Part shown: in pieces, positions 7,821 to 16,456 of the stretch
Numbering within the stretch: position 1 is the first letter of the stretch
Layout: every line of letters begins with the position of its first letter
Source: an uncultured Clostridia bacterium
Lineage (GTDB): Bacteria; Bacillota; Clostridia; Saccharofermentanales; Saccharofermentanaceae
Length of the DNA stretch: 33,931 nt
Direction of reading: 5' to 3'
Assembly: GCA_947303255.1 (NCBI GenBank)
Contig: CAMYXL010000033.1
Location: 1-33,931, forward strand
Program-made: the position numbers and the translations under genes
The notes under the pieces: generated by a model
The model's input: only the letters and a program-made list of their open reading frames with translations
Told to the model about the DNA's origin: nothing
Databases searched by the model: none

Positions 7821-7852
7821 ATGTATCATTTTATTGGGGAAATACGATACAT
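7821..7852 (+). promoter_or_regulatory. Inverted repeat in the leader of the subtilase gene
   Basis: ATGTATC (7821-7827) and GATACAT (7846-7852) are perfect inverted repeats 18 bases apart, immediately before the GGAAAGAGG ribosome binding site. It could be an operator or a weak mRNA hairpin. A possible -35/-10 pair (TTGCAA about 7790, TATTTT about 7811) lies just upstream. Confidence 0.35.
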
Positions 7853-7870
7853 AGGAAAGAGGTATAAAAA

Positions 7871-9673
7871 TTGAACTATCCAAAACAATTCACAGCACTT
7901 TTAGTGTCTGCGTCTGTTGTCGTTGGCTTATTTGCCTCGTCAGTTTTTGCAGATACTAAGACAGACACGCTCGTTTTCGACAAAGAAAACTTCACTATTG
8001 CAGAAGATCACGAGTATGTCAGAGACCATGTTCTTGTCATTACTGATTCAGTAACTGACGGCATCACACTATCACATGAAGATTCTATCGAGTATGTTTC
8101 TCAGATTTTCACGGGCGAAGACTATACTGCCTACAAGGCTTATCTGAGTGAAGGCTACGACGTCGAGAGTACGATCTATGCTCTTAACAAAGAGGACTAT
8201 GTTCTCTATGCTGAGCCTGACTATTGCGAAATAATCGACATGGGTGGAAGCGGATTCGATTATGATAATCCGTCACAGTGGCATCACGATGCTATCCACA
8301 CTTTCGATGCATGGAAGCAGCTCGATGCCCTTCCGGGAACACCGAAAAAAATCAGAGTCGCTGTCATTGACGGTATGTTTAACATTCAGGATCCAGAGAT
8401 ATATGGATCAGTCAACATGACCCTTTCGGCTGACTTCTCAAGCGGTTCCAAGAAGAGTATCAACTGGACTTCTCCCAGAAATGATCACGCCAATCACTGT
8501 GCAGCACTTATTGCAGGAACTCCTACAAACAACAATAATATCTGCGGAGTTGCCCAGGGAAGCAAGAACAATCGTGTCGATCTTGTTTGCCTAAGCATAT
8601 ACAATCAAAATGATAATGATCTGTTAGATAAGCCGTTAACCGATACTACCATTCTCTCAGGAATGGCTGCCGCTATCGTTTATGCTTCCGAGAAAAACTG
8701 CAAAGTCGCAAGTATGAGTGTAGGTACTCTTTATTCTTCTTTCTCGAAAACACTCGAAGCTGCGGTTGATACTGCTTACAAAAACGGTATGCTCCTGGTA
8801 GTTGCATCAGGAAATCTGGGAACAAAAGAAGTGTGCATGCCTGCATCATTCAATAAAGTTGTTTCTGTTGCTAATCTTTGTGTCGGATCCGACGGAAAGA
8901 TGAAGAGAGCATCAAGTTCATGCTATGGAAAGATCGATCTCAGCGCTCCTGGATGTCAGATCCTTTCTTCCAATGCAAGCTACGGAACATGTCTTATGAC
9001 CGGAACTTCAATGTCTACACCGATCACTGCAGGTGTCATCGCTCTTGTAATGTCCGTCAACAGCAATATCACTCCGTTTGATGCATATGAGATAGTTAAG
9101 AAAATAGCAACTGATGTTGAAACCACCGGTTACGACACAAATACAGGTTACGGCTGCGTAAATGCCTACGAGGCAGTTAAGGAAGCAGTAAAGAAATACT
9201 ATCCGTCATATCTTCTGAATACCGCTGCAACCAACACAACACTTCCTGTAGTAAGCGATAGAGCAGGCGCAGATGCAAATGAAGTCCTGGCTTTGATGGT
9301 CAACACCTATTCAAATCTCAGTAGTTACCCGAGAAACATCTCTGAAACAAATGCTCTGCTTAACAAAAACGAGTCTCTTGATCAGTTCTTTAATAATGTC
9401 TTCACTTCATCCGCTTTCTGGACAAAGGCCAACAAATTAAGTGACAAAGATTTTATAAAACTCGTGTACTCCATCACTTTAGGAAAAGCACCGAACACAT
9501 ATGCGTTGAAATCTCACATGAAAACTCTTGAATCAATGACTCGAGTAAAGTTTATCGGATTCCTTCTCAAAGGTTCAACTTTCCAAAGTGAGTTTAAAAC
9601 TACTTATTCCACATTGAAAATCGGAAACTTCAATGACAGCAAGTGGGTATGGAATAGAAAGATCTACTGGTAA
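7871..9673 (+). CDS. Secreted subtilisin-like (S8) serine protease with a DUF4214-like C-terminus
   Basis: This protein of 600 residues starts at TTG, set by GGAAAGAGG nine bases upstream. Residues 1-27 form a signal peptide (hydrophobic core, then VFADT), so the protein is exported. An I9-like propeptide region (about 30-115) precedes the S8 domain (about 130-440). The catalytic triad reads Asp167 (VAVIDGM), His206 (NDHANHCAAL, where most subtilases have HGTH) and Ser380 (GTSMSTP); the oxyanion Asn is probably in VVASGN. The last ~130 residues resemble DUF4214, which is often found in secreted proteins and tied to glycan-rich surfaces. It probably degrades extracellular protein. It ends with a strong terminator, and the neighbouring GGDEF gene is not clearly cotranscribed. 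Confidence 0.9.
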   Translation: MNYPKQFTALLVSASVVVGLFASSVFADTKTDTLVFDKENFTIAEDHEYVRDHVLVITDSVTDGITLSHEDSIEYVSQIFTGEDYTAYKAYLSEGYDVESTIYALNKEDYVLYAEPDYCEIIDMGGSGFDYDNPSQWHHDAIHTFDAWKQLDALPGTPKKIRVAVIDGMFNIQDPEIYGSVNMTLSADFSSGSKKSINWTSPRNDHANHCAALIAGTPTNNNNICGVAQGSKNNRVDLVCLSIYNQNDNDLLDKPLTDTTILSGMAAAIVYASEKNCKVASMSVGTLYSSFSKTLEAAVDTAYKNGMLLVVASGNLGTKEVCMPASFNKVVSVANLCVGSDGKMKRASSSCYGKIDLSAPGCQILSSNASYGTCLMTGTSMSTPITAGVIALVMSVNSNITPFDAYEIVKKIATDVETTGYDTNTGYGCVNAYEAVKEAVKKYYPSYLLNTAATNTTLPVVSDRAGADANEVLALMVNTYSNLSSYPRNISETNALLNKNESLDQFFNNVFTSSAFWTKANKLSDKDFIKLVYSITLGKAPNTYALKSHMKTLESMTRVKFIGFLLKGSTFQSEFKTTYSTLKIGNFNDSKWVWNRKIYW

Positions 9674-9680
9674 CAAAAAG

Positions 9681-9709
9681 GGCTTCGGAGAGATCCGAAG
9701 CCTTCTTTT
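9681..9709. terminator. Bidirectional intrinsic terminator
   Basis: A perfect 9-bp stem (GGCTTCGGA / TCCGAAGCC) with a GAGA loop is followed by TTCTTTT on the plus strand and by CTTTTTG on the minus strand. It can therefore end both the subtilase transcript and the convergent transcript of the 9724-10257 gene. Confidence 0.88.
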
Positions 9710-9723
9710 ATGTATAAGAATTG

Positions 9724-10257
9724 TCATTTGATTATGTATGAATAGATGATATCCGAGCAGAACACGATAGCGACCGGAATAAATATCATAAGGAGTTTTG
9801 TCTTACTTAACTTAGCTGTCATCTTGAAGAACCACGGTACTACCCACTGAGTATACATGACACCCATTATTCCGAATACGAGAACTGATCTTAAGCAGAC
9901 ATAGCCTCCGATATTACCCCAGTTCCAGATCTCAACGTTGTAGTCCCATAATCTTAGTCCGTCGCAGTAATGATAGAGAACATAACCTGTTCCGAACTCG
10001 AGTATTCCTGAACCGATAACCGTTACGATAAAGACCAGGATCGGATTCGGTTTACGTTTATATGAGATAAGAGACAGACCCAATCCTCCGACTCCATAGA
10101 TTGGAAGCCATGGTCCTCCCTGTCCTCGTCTGATGAAGTGTCCCTGATCGATCCTGTAGAAGAGCATCTCGTATACCCATCCGATGATGCATCCGAGAAC
10201 TACAAGAAGAAAAATATTAATGATAGTACGTTGTCTTTGCGAAAGATCCTTACTCAT
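9724..10257 (-). CDS. Putative ABC-transporter-type membrane protein, CmpB family (PF06541)
   Basis: This 177-residue integral membrane protein has about four or five helices. It matches the family annotated as putative ABC transporter permease (ABC_trans_CmpB): an N-terminal helix with GCIIGWVYEML, then the GHFIRRGQGGPWLPIYGVGG signature, then a conserved acidic helix with LEFGTGYVLY. The family name is historical and transport has not been shown for most members. No ATPase gene is adjacent. The ribosome binding site is weak. The gene is single, convergent with the subtilase gene, and shares its terminator. Confidence 0.82.
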   Translation of the reverse strand: MSKDLSQRQRTIINIFLLVVLGCIIGWVYEMLFYRIDQGHFIRRGQGGPWLPIYGVGGLGLSLISYKRKPNPILVFIVTVIGSGILEFGTGYVLYHYCDGLRLWDYNVEIWNWGNIGGYVCLRSVLVFGIMGVMYTQWVVPWFFKMTAKLSKTKLLMIFIPVAIVFCSDIIYSYIIK

Positions 10258-10348
10258 ACCCTTAACCCTTTTTCAAAACTTTTTGATATAACCCGATAAA
10301 GAGGATATCATAAGTGAGTCAAGGATACCAATTGTCCGAAAATAGACA

Positions 10349-11335
10349 TTAACTCCAACTGTTGAATCTTACTCGCTCATTAAATGTTTTTTTGCTCGGA
10401 GCATGGAACTCGTCCTTCGCTTTGCCTACAGGAAGGATACAGACAACATCATACTCGTCAGGCACGTTAAGTATTTGAGCGATCTTATCGCATATCCTGT
10501 CTTCGTCGGTGATATGTCCTTCATACCAACAACTCTGATAACCGAGTTCTACGATCGCGAGGAGCATATTCTCAATTGCTGCTGAATAATCCTGAACTGC
10601 GAAGCAACGGTCGCGGTATGCATTGATCCTTCTTGTCAAAACAACGATCATGGCAGGAGCCGTCTTTGCTACCGGCGGATCTATAACATCTTTTATCATC
10701 TTGAGTTTCTCAGGATCATCCACAACGATGATATCTGTTGTCTGTTTGTTGCATCCCGAAGGAGCATCAATGGCAGCACCCGCAATTATCTCCAGATCTT
10801 TCCTCGGAACAGGTTCTTCAACAAAAGCACCTCTGTAGCTGTGGCGTGAGTTGATAACACCGATGGCGGACTTAAGACTCATTACATATATCTGACACGG
10901 GTTATCTTTATCCCAGTATTCCTCGAAAACTTCCAGTTCCTTAAACCCCAGACTCTTGTAAAACATATTCGTCCGGTCATAATCCTCATACATACCGGAA
11001 CGAACAGTCTTAACCTGGATAAATGAATAACCGTGCTGTGACGCGTAATCTTTTGCAGCAGCGAAAAGTCTTCTTCCGACTCCTCCCCTGTGATGCTCCT
11101 TAAGAACACCCATAACTGCAAGTTCAACAGTCTCGGCTCCTGTCTCTTTTAAACACAGAAAACCTATGGCCTTATCCGATGTCCTATCTTCGTATGCAGC
11201 GAAAAAAGGCTGATCCGCAGATTCTCTTATGTACTGTTCCCTGCTTTCATCAACCTCAAACCACTCCTTAAGTGCCTCCAAGATCTCGCGTGAGATCTTC
11301 TGACACTCAGAAGGGTCATTTATAAATCTGATCAT
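10349..11335 (-). CDS. GNAT acetyltransferase - nitroreductase fusion
   Basis: This is a 328-residue fusion of two enzymes usually encoded apart. Residues 1-150 are a GNAT domain: MGVLKEHHRGGVGRRLF carries the acetyl-CoA loop, and NMFYKSLGFKEL is motif B. Residues about 160-328 are a nitroreductase-type FMN oxidoreductase: it opens with INSRHSYRGAF, has APSGCNKQ where FMN-binding residues sit, and GYQSCWYEG in the later half. The natural substrate cannot be told; nitroreductase folds also reduce quinones, flavins and enones. AAAGGAAG supports the start. It follows the polyphosphate kinase gene by 14 bases on the same strand and is probably cotranscribed. Confidence 0.85.
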   Translation of the reverse strand: MIRFINDPSECQKISREILEALKEWFEVDESREQYIRESADQPFFAAYEDRTSDKAIGFLCLKETGAETVELAVMGVLKEHHRGGVGRRLFAAAKDYASQHGYSFIQVKTVRSGMYEDYDRTNMFYKSLGFKELEVFEEYWDKDNPCQIYVMSLKSAIGVINSRHSYRGAFVEEPVPRKDLEIIAGAAIDAPSGCNKQTTDIIVVDDPEKLKMIKDVIDPPVAKTAPAMIVVLTRRINAYRDRCFAVQDYSAAIENMLLAIVELGYQSCWYEGHITDEDRICDKIAQILNVPDEYDVVCILPVGKAKDEFHAPSKKTFNERVRFNSWS

Positions 11336-11349
11336 TGATTAATCTTCCT

Positions 11350-12822
11350 TTATTTCAGTTTTTTCTCCAATGCATCGATAATGATCTGTAATGCTTTTAT
11401 CCTTGCATATTTCTTATCGACGGATTCAAGTATATACCAAGGAGCGAACTTTGTACTAGTCTTGGCGATCATCTCATCGATCGCTTCCTCATATACATCC
11501 CACTTCTCACGGTTACGCCAGTCCTCATCAGTGATCTTCCACTGCTTCTCAGGCGTATTCTGACGATCCGTAAAACGGGCAAGCTGAGTATCCTTATCGA
11601 TCTGAACCCAGAACTTGATGATAACTGCACCCCAGTCATCCAGTTCCTTCTCGAATTCGTTTATCTCGTTATAGGCGCGCTTCCAATCGTTCTCAGAACA
11701 GAAACCTTCGATCCTCTCGACCATGACACGTCCGTACCAGGTACGATCGAAGATTGCTACATGACCGTCCTTCGGAAGCCTTGTCCAGAAACGCCACAGA
11801 TAGTGCCTGGACTTTTCGTGAGGCTCAGGACTTGCGATAGGATGAACCTCGTATCCTCTAGGATCAAGGGCCTCAGCAATTCTTTTTATGTTGCCACCCT
11901 TGCCTGCTGCATCCCAGCCTTCGTATGCGATGATGAGCGGCACACGTTTTCGATAAAGCCTGTTATGAAGATCGGAAAGACGATCCTGGAGTTCATCGAG
12001 TTTTTCCTTGTATTCTTCATCGGTCAGTTCCTTGTCCTCGAGAGATACCTCCGACAGCTTCGGCATCTTCTGGAGCGGGAATGTATTCTGAAGGAGCGGA
12101 ACCGCCAGAGAACTGTTCTGCAAAGCGATGTCGATGCCTTCGTTCATTCTCTCCAACACCTGAAGCAAAGCCCATTTTTCTGACTTGGCATCAACGATAT
12201 ACCATGGTGCGGAAGAATTATCGGTATCCTCAAGATACTTCTCGAAAATGTTCTCGCACTTTTTATAATGCTTGTTCTGCCAGATATCACCTTCACTTAT
12301 GCGCCACTTTGTATCGATGTCCTTGTCGAGATTCTCGATCCTCTTCTTCTGCTCATCTTTGGAGATGTGCATGAAGAACTTAAGCACGAGATATCCGTTA
12401 TCGGTCAGCTGTCTTTCAAAACGTCTGATGCTGGCGATGCACTTCTCATAGTCACTGTCGGACATCGTTCCGTTAAGTCTGGACATGACAACTTCGTTCA
12501 TCCAGCCTGTGTTATAAAAGCGGAACTTGCCTGCTTCGGGAAGAGCCTCGAAATATCTGTACAAGAACGGATATCGCTTCTCGAGATCGGTCGGCATATC
12601 AAATGTTGCAACCTTATAGAATCGGGGATCGATATTGTTTATGACCTTTCCGATGAGCGTGCCCTTGCCTGCAGTACCCCAGCCTTCAACGAGGACTACA
12701 ACAGGCAGATGTTTCTCCTTGATCCTGTTCTGATTAACAAAAAGAAGATCTTCTTGTTCCTTTAGCCTTGTCTTGAGAGTTTCTTTATCCGGTTTGTCGT
12801 TGAGATAAGCGTTCTTGAGCAT
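11350..12822 (-). CDS. pap: Polyphosphate:AMP phosphotransferase (tandem PPK2)
   Basis: This 490-residue protein has two PPK2 domains in tandem, the architecture of class II PPK2 enzymes that phosphorylate AMP to ADP with polyphosphate. The C-terminal copy (about 255-490) is canonical: GWDAAGKGGNIKR Walker A, FDRTWYGRVMVER Walker B with the conserved Asp and Arg, and the lid FTDRQNTPEKQWK. The N-terminal copy (about 1-235) has GWGTAGKGT, in which the catalytic Asp is Thr, and YNTGWMNEVV, which lacks the Asp-Arg pair. It is therefore probably structural or regulatory. The ribosome binding site AGGAGGTG is very strong. The protein is soluble and would recycle AMP at the cost of stored polyphosphate. 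The fused GNAT-nitroreductase gene follows. Confidence 0.92.
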   Translation of the reverse strand: MLKNAYLNDKPDKETLKTRLKEQEDLLFVNQNRIKEKHLPVVVLVEGWGTAGKGTLIGKVINNIDPRFYKVATFDMPTDLEKRYPFLYRYFEALPEAGKFRFYNTGWMNEVVMSRLNGTMSDSDYEKCIASIRRFERQLTDNGYLVLKFFMHISKDEQKKRIENLDKDIDTKWRISEGDIWQNKHYKKCENIFEKYLEDTDNSSAPWYIVDAKSEKWALLQVLERMNEGIDIALQNSSLAVPLLQNTFPLQKMPKLSEVSLEDKELTDEEYKEKLDELQDRLSDLHNRLYRKRVPLIIAYEGWDAAGKGGNIKRIAEALDPRGYEVHPIASPEPHEKSRHYLWRFWTRLPKDGHVAIFDRTWYGRVMVERIEGFCSENDWKRAYNEINEFEKELDDWGAVIIKFWVQIDKDTQLARFTDRQNTPEKQWKITDEDWRNREKWDVYEEAIDEMIAKTSTKFAPWYILESVDKKYARIKALQIIIDALEKKLK

Positions 12823-12997
12823 GAGTCACACCTCCTGTCATAAACCTGCACCTGTTCTTACATTATATCAGCAAACAGGGTACGATATCGATATCCGGGC
12901 CTCATTTTCTTACCCGATTTCCGAACTTATATGTTGCATTGAGAATATAAAATGCTATTCTATATGGCGATAGATACATTATTAATAGGAGAGTTTT

Positions 12998-14164
12998 ATG
13001 CCAATTACATTTGCTTTAGCATTAATACCAGTAGTTGGATTGTTATTATTCATCTACTTCAACGACAAGAACGAAAAAGAGCCGTTTGGTTTTTTGGTCG
13101 GATTGTTCTTTGCTGGAATGGGAACAACCGTCTCAGCCATAATCATCGAACTTATCGGCGGTTTGGCTCTTGAATTAGTGTTCCCTGACACTTCGATCTT
13201 AAAAGCGATCATCCTTGCATGCATCATCGTAGCACCTGCAGAGGAGCTCGGTAAGTTCGTGATAATGCGACTCATGACATGGAAGAGCAAGCATTTCGAT
13301 CACAGCTATGATGCAATCGTTTATGCCGTATTTGTTTCGCTCGGCTTTGCCGCTTTGGAAAACATCAAATATGTATTCGAACGAGGAATCGGAGCCGCCA
13401 TACTCCGTATGTTTTCCGCAGTTCCGGGACACGCCTGCTTCGCAGTATTCATGGGATTCTTCTACGGCAAGGCCAAAATGGCCAAAGAAAACGGTAAGAG
13501 TTCATTCGGATATACGATGCTGGCGCTTATCGTTCCGATCCTTATCCATGGTGTCTATGATGCGATACTTATGAGCGGAACTGCTGCTTATGAGGATACT
13601 CCTGTCTTAACAGGTCTCAGTGTTCTCCTTTGGATCGGTTTTCTGGTCATCATGTTCGCAGGATCGATCGTCGTCATTATCTATTCTTCAAGACACGATA
13701 AGAGATTCACACCATTGCCGGAAGAACCTGCACCTATGTATAATCCTGCTCCGGCACCGGCACCTTTCCAGCACACATACGGACAGCCTGCTACAGCAAC
13801 AGCATCGCCGTTCCAGCCAACATTCAGACCTGCATCTCCTGCAGTTGGCGGTTCTCAGGTTCAGTCAATGTATCAGACATCTGCTGCTCCTGTAGCACCG
13901 ACTCAGCCTATATTCAAACCCATGGTTGCTCCGGTTCAACCGGCCCCTGCTCCGGCACCTGTTACAACAGCAGTTGCTGCTGCCGCAGTAATCGGATGGA
14001 CATGTGCATGTGGAACTGTTAACCAAGCTAAGTTCTGTACGGAGTGCGGAAAACCTCGTCCTGTTGAAAACAAGAAGTGGTTCTGCCCTAACTGCGGTTC
14101 ACCTTCAGACCTAAACTTCTGTGGAAAGTGCGGAACACCTAAACCGGAGTCATTGAAGCGTTAA
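12998..14164 (+). CDS. PrsW-type intramembrane metalloprotease with C-terminal zinc ribbons
   Basis: This 388-residue protein has about eight membrane helices in residues 1-235 with all PrsW motifs: APAEELGK (residues 79-86), DAIVYAVFVSLGFAALEN, VPGHACFAVFMGFFYG and ILIHGVYDA. These supply the Glu-Glu and His residues of the proposed metal site. PrsW of Bacillus cleaves an anti-sigma factor. A long linker rich in Pro, Ala and Gln (about 240-330) joins it to two C-terminal zinc ribbons (CACG-CTECG and CPNCG-CGKCG), which are absent from plain PrsW. The start has AGGAG eight bases upstream. It is convergent with the HAD gene, four bases away. An ECF sigma factor and a possible anti-sigma factor lie 9 kb away, but no link between them is shown. 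Confidence 0.9.
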   Translation: MPITFALALIPVVGLLLFIYFNDKNEKEPFGFLVGLFFAGMGTTVSAIIIELIGGLALELVFPDTSILKAIILACIIVAPAEELGKFVIMRLMTWKSKHFDHSYDAIVYAVFVSLGFAALENIKYVFERGIGAAILRMFSAVPGHACFAVFMGFFYGKAKMAKENGKSSFGYTMLALIVPILIHGVYDAILMSGTAAYEDTPVLTGLSVLLWIGFLVIMFAGSIVVIIYSSRHDKRFTPLPEEPAPMYNPAPAPAPFQHTYGQPATATASPFQPTFRPASPAVGGSQVQSMYQTSAAPVAPTQPIFKPMVAPVQPAPAPAPVTTAVAAAAVIGWTCACGTVNQAKFCTECGKPRPVENKKWFCPNCGSPSDLNFCGKCGTPKPESLKR

Positions 14165-14168
14165 GTGA

Positions 14169-14825
14169 TCACAATTTGTCGATAGCCTCTAACAGATCAG
14201 TTATGCTATCGACATTATTTTTGTTCTCTTTTCCGAATCTGTTTAACCACAATGCTCTTATGCCGACAGCTGAAGCACCGTTTACGTCGCTGCTTATTGA
14301 ATCTCCTATGTGTATTACTTCATCAGGGTTAAGACCCGATTCCCTTATAGCAAGTTCAAATAACTCCCTCCTCGGCTTATATGATCTTGCGTCTTCAGAA
14401 GTGAATATACCGGCAGGTTTAAGGCTATGATATTCAACTGCTTTCCGGATATCATCCGTATCGATATTTGAGACAATATAGATAGGTACCGGGCTTTTCT
14501 CAAAGAACTCTTTTGACTCTTCGAAAATAGGCGGTTTGACCCAATGCTCGAACATCATATTGCTTAATTCATCAGCATTTGCATCTGAGCCGAATCTATC
14601 CAACGTATGTCTTATGGATCTGACTTCCAGTGCTCTTTGAGTTTCAAATACGTCACCATATGAATCAGTAAACATCTTCTGAAAATCCAGCCACCAAAAC
14701 GAATCAATCTCGGATCTGTCATCAGTATTACCGGTCTTTGAAATGATCTCCGTTATTCTTTTAATGACCTCACCGTCTTCATGAACTATCGTTCCGTAAA
14801 AATCCACGAAAAATGCTTTGATCAT
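14169..14825 (-). CDS. HAD superfamily hydrolase
   Basis: This 218-residue protein has all four HAD motifs. Motif I is VDFYGTIV with nucleophile Asp8; the second acidic position is Tyr10, as in dehalogenase-type and some phosphatase members. Motif II is IVSNID, motif III carries Lys in SYKPRREL, and motif IV is IHIGDSISSDVNGA. A cap domain lies between motifs I and II. It probably hydrolyses a small phosphate ester; the substrate is unknown. It is the last gene of the nine-gene minus-strand run and starts one base after the ASCH stop codon. The GAGAGG ribosome binding site lies inside the end of that gene. Confidence 0.9.
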   Translation of the reverse strand: MIKAFFVDFYGTIVHEDGEVIKRITEIISKTGNTDDRSEIDSFWWLDFQKMFTDSYGDVFETQRALEVRSIRHTLDRFGSDANADELSNMMFEHWVKPPIFEESKEFFEKSPVPIYIVSNIDTDDIRKAVEYHSLKPAGIFTSEDARSYKPRRELFELAIRESGLNPDEVIHIGDSISSDVNGASAVGIRALWLNRFGKENKNNVDSITDLLEAIDKL

Positions 14826-14826
14826 A

Positions 14827-15174
14827 TTAACCTCTCACCAATTCGATCCTTATTCCGACAACACCATACTGCGCCTGTTTTTCCTTGGAGTAATAGAGAT
14901 CCATGTCGTCAGGAGATGCAGTATCGATATCATCTTTTGTATAGCCACACTCGAGCAAAGGGAGCTTTTCATATAGTGTCTTGAAAGAATCAAAAACACA
15001 GAGTTCCAATACTTTTACTTCGAGTTTCTCGCCTGTCTCAGTATTGGTAAAGCAGATAGAATCACCAACTGTGATCAGCCTTCTCTTCTCATCATACAAA
15101 CGTAATTCTATTGTTTTCGATCCGTCCCTTATCATATCGAATGGAGCCGGTGTTAATTGCATTTCGTGTGTCAT
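14827..15174 (-). CDS. ASCH domain protein
   Basis: This 115-residue protein is a single ASCH domain, a PUA-like fold that probably binds RNA or modified nucleosides. The hallmark stretch is DGSKTIELRLYDEKR near the N-terminus, and strands reading VGDSICFTN and VLELCVF follow. Some ASCH proteins act as amidohydrolases on modified cytidine. No catalytic claim is made here. The start has AAAGG. It is tightly packed between the GrpB and HAD genes. Confidence 0.85.
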   Translation of the reverse strand: MTHEMQLTPAPFDMIRDGSKTIELRLYDEKRRLITVGDSICFTNTETGEKLEVKVLELCVFDSFKTLYEKLPLLECGYTKDDIDTASPDDMDLYYSKEKQAQYGVVGIRIELVRG

Positions 15175-15183
15175 ATGGATCCT

Positions 15184-15699
15184 TTACTTAAGTCCTATCT
15201 CCGAATAGATCTTTTCGATGAACGGAGACTTATGCTCAATATAACTGTCAATGTCATGAGGGAACAATTCAGCTCCCTCTTTTTTGATACGGCTGTATTC
15301 AGCAACTGCTTCAGGATGTGCTCTTAGGTAGTCCCTGAAAGATACATGTCTTTTAAGTTCAGCAGAATCCTTAGGACATACATAGAGATGATGATTACGA
15401 AGATGCTCTTTTCCCTCATAATCGAAAACTTCCCTCTGCGGAATATTCCCGTCACCTTTGTGGTAATAACCGATCTTACCTAATGCAGAAACCACTTCAT
15501 CAAATTTGGAATAATCTTCGATAACTACATCGATATCGATGATAGGCTTTGCAGATAAACCCTGAACCGATGTACTTCCCACATGTTCAATGCTAAGCGC
15601 GAGATCTCCAAGCGCTTCGCTTATCTCGTTTCTTATGTTAATAAAGTCCTGTTTCCAACTCTCATCGTACGGAAGGACAATAATATTTCTGGTTCCCAT
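15184..15699 (-). CDS. GrpB family protein (UPF0157, nucleotidyltransferase fold)
   Basis: This protein of about 171 residues belongs to the GrpB/UPF0157 family. It starts with IIVLPYDESWKQDF, contains IEHVGSTSVQGLSAKPIIDIDVV (GS-x-S and D-x-D-x-V of the nucleotidyltransferase fold) and NHHLYVC, and ends with FIEKIY. Members have been linked to CoA-related nucleotidyl transfer, but most are uncharacterised. The start at 15699 is preferred because AAAGG lies seven bases upstream. In-frame ATGs at 15705 and 15714 are alternatives with poorer sites. The 15-nt difference does not affect the family call. Confidence 0.85.
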   Translation of the reverse strand: MGTRNIIVLPYDESWKQDFINIRNEISEALGDLALSIEHVGSTSVQGLSAKPIIDIDVVIEDYSKFDEVVSALGKIGYYHKGDGNIPQREVFDYEGKEHLRNHHLYVCPKDSAELKRHVSFRDYLRAHPEAVAEYSRIKKEGAELFPHDIDSYIEHKSPFIEKIYSEIGLK

Positions 15700-15718
15700 C
15701 TTCATACCTTTCATTGTT

Positions 15719-16456
15719 TTATACTTTCGGAAGCCAACCCTTGATCGCTTCTGTCATCTGAGGAAGATATCCGTTATAGCAGTGCTCCGATCCTTCGATC
15801 TCAACATATTTGCAGTCCTTATATCTTCCGGCCGCATACTTCGCTGATTCTATAAGTTCAGGGTAATCATTTGTTCCCTGGACGATCAGAACAGGTCCGT
15901 CGTACTTATCTATCGCATCTTCGATATGGATCAGCTGTGCTGTTCTGGCATAGTTATTTCCCAAAACAAATCCCGGTTTTACATCCAACTCATCTGGTAT
16001 GTTATCAGGATCAAAATCAAATCCCAGAAGTTCTCCCTTTCTGGATAATTCAGGTATCATAGCGGCAGGAGCGAGCTCGATCAGACCTTTGATGAATTCA
16101 TGTTTTAACCCGCCTGCGAGCAATACCATAAGTCCACCCTGAGAATGACCGCACAGATATATGTCAGTTACAAAATCCAGAGTTCTTGCGTAATCGATAA
16201 CCGTTAACGCATTACCGATCCACTTGAGAAGAGTATGGTCTTTGAACTCGCCTTCGCTTTGTCCGTGACCGTACATCTCAACTCGCAATGTAGCGTATCC
16301 TTGATCTCTGCAGGCCTTGGCCGCAGCAACGATATGGTCTTCTTCCATATGACCGGTAAACCCGTGAATGACGATCACCAACGGCATCTTCAAAGGAGCA
16401 TCATCAGGCTTTTCCAGTTCAACATGTAGCTTTATTCCGTCATCATTAATGTACAT
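15719..16456 (-). CDS. Alpha/beta hydrolase, cinnamoyl/feruloyl esterase type (Est1E-like)
   Basis: This 245-residue serine hydrolase has the oxyanion motif HGFTGH (31-36) and the nucleophile elbow GHSQGG with Ser105. The acid Asp197 is in GTNDYPE and the base His225 in GSEHCY. As I recall, the Butyrivibrio feruloyl esterase Est1E uses Ser105, Asp197 and His225, and many other stretches also agree (for example DHTLLKW, LDFVTDIY, LDVKPGF). The family releases ferulic and p-coumaric acid from plant cell walls. There is no signal peptide, so it would act on imported oligosaccharide esters. It overlaps the preceding kinase gene by 11 bases and uses a GGAAGGAG ribosome binding site inside it. Confidence 0.88.
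   Translation of the reverse strand: MYINDDGIKLHVELEKPDDAPLKMPLVIVIHGFTGHMEEDHIVAAAKACRDQGYATLRVEMYGHGQSEGEFKDHTLLKWIGNALTVIDYARTLDFVTDIYLCGHSQGGLMVLLAGGLKHEFIKGLIELAPAAMIPELSRKGELLGFDFDPDNIPDELDVKPGFVLGNNYARTAQLIHIEDAIDKYDGPVLIVQGTNDYPELIESAKYAAGRYKDCKYVEIEGSEHCYNGYLPQMTEAIKGWLPKV

Noticed and set aside
11761..12765. Long plus-strand frames opposite the polyphosphate kinase gene
   Set aside because: They mirror the codon pattern of the PPK2 gene, overlap each other, and show no protein family features.
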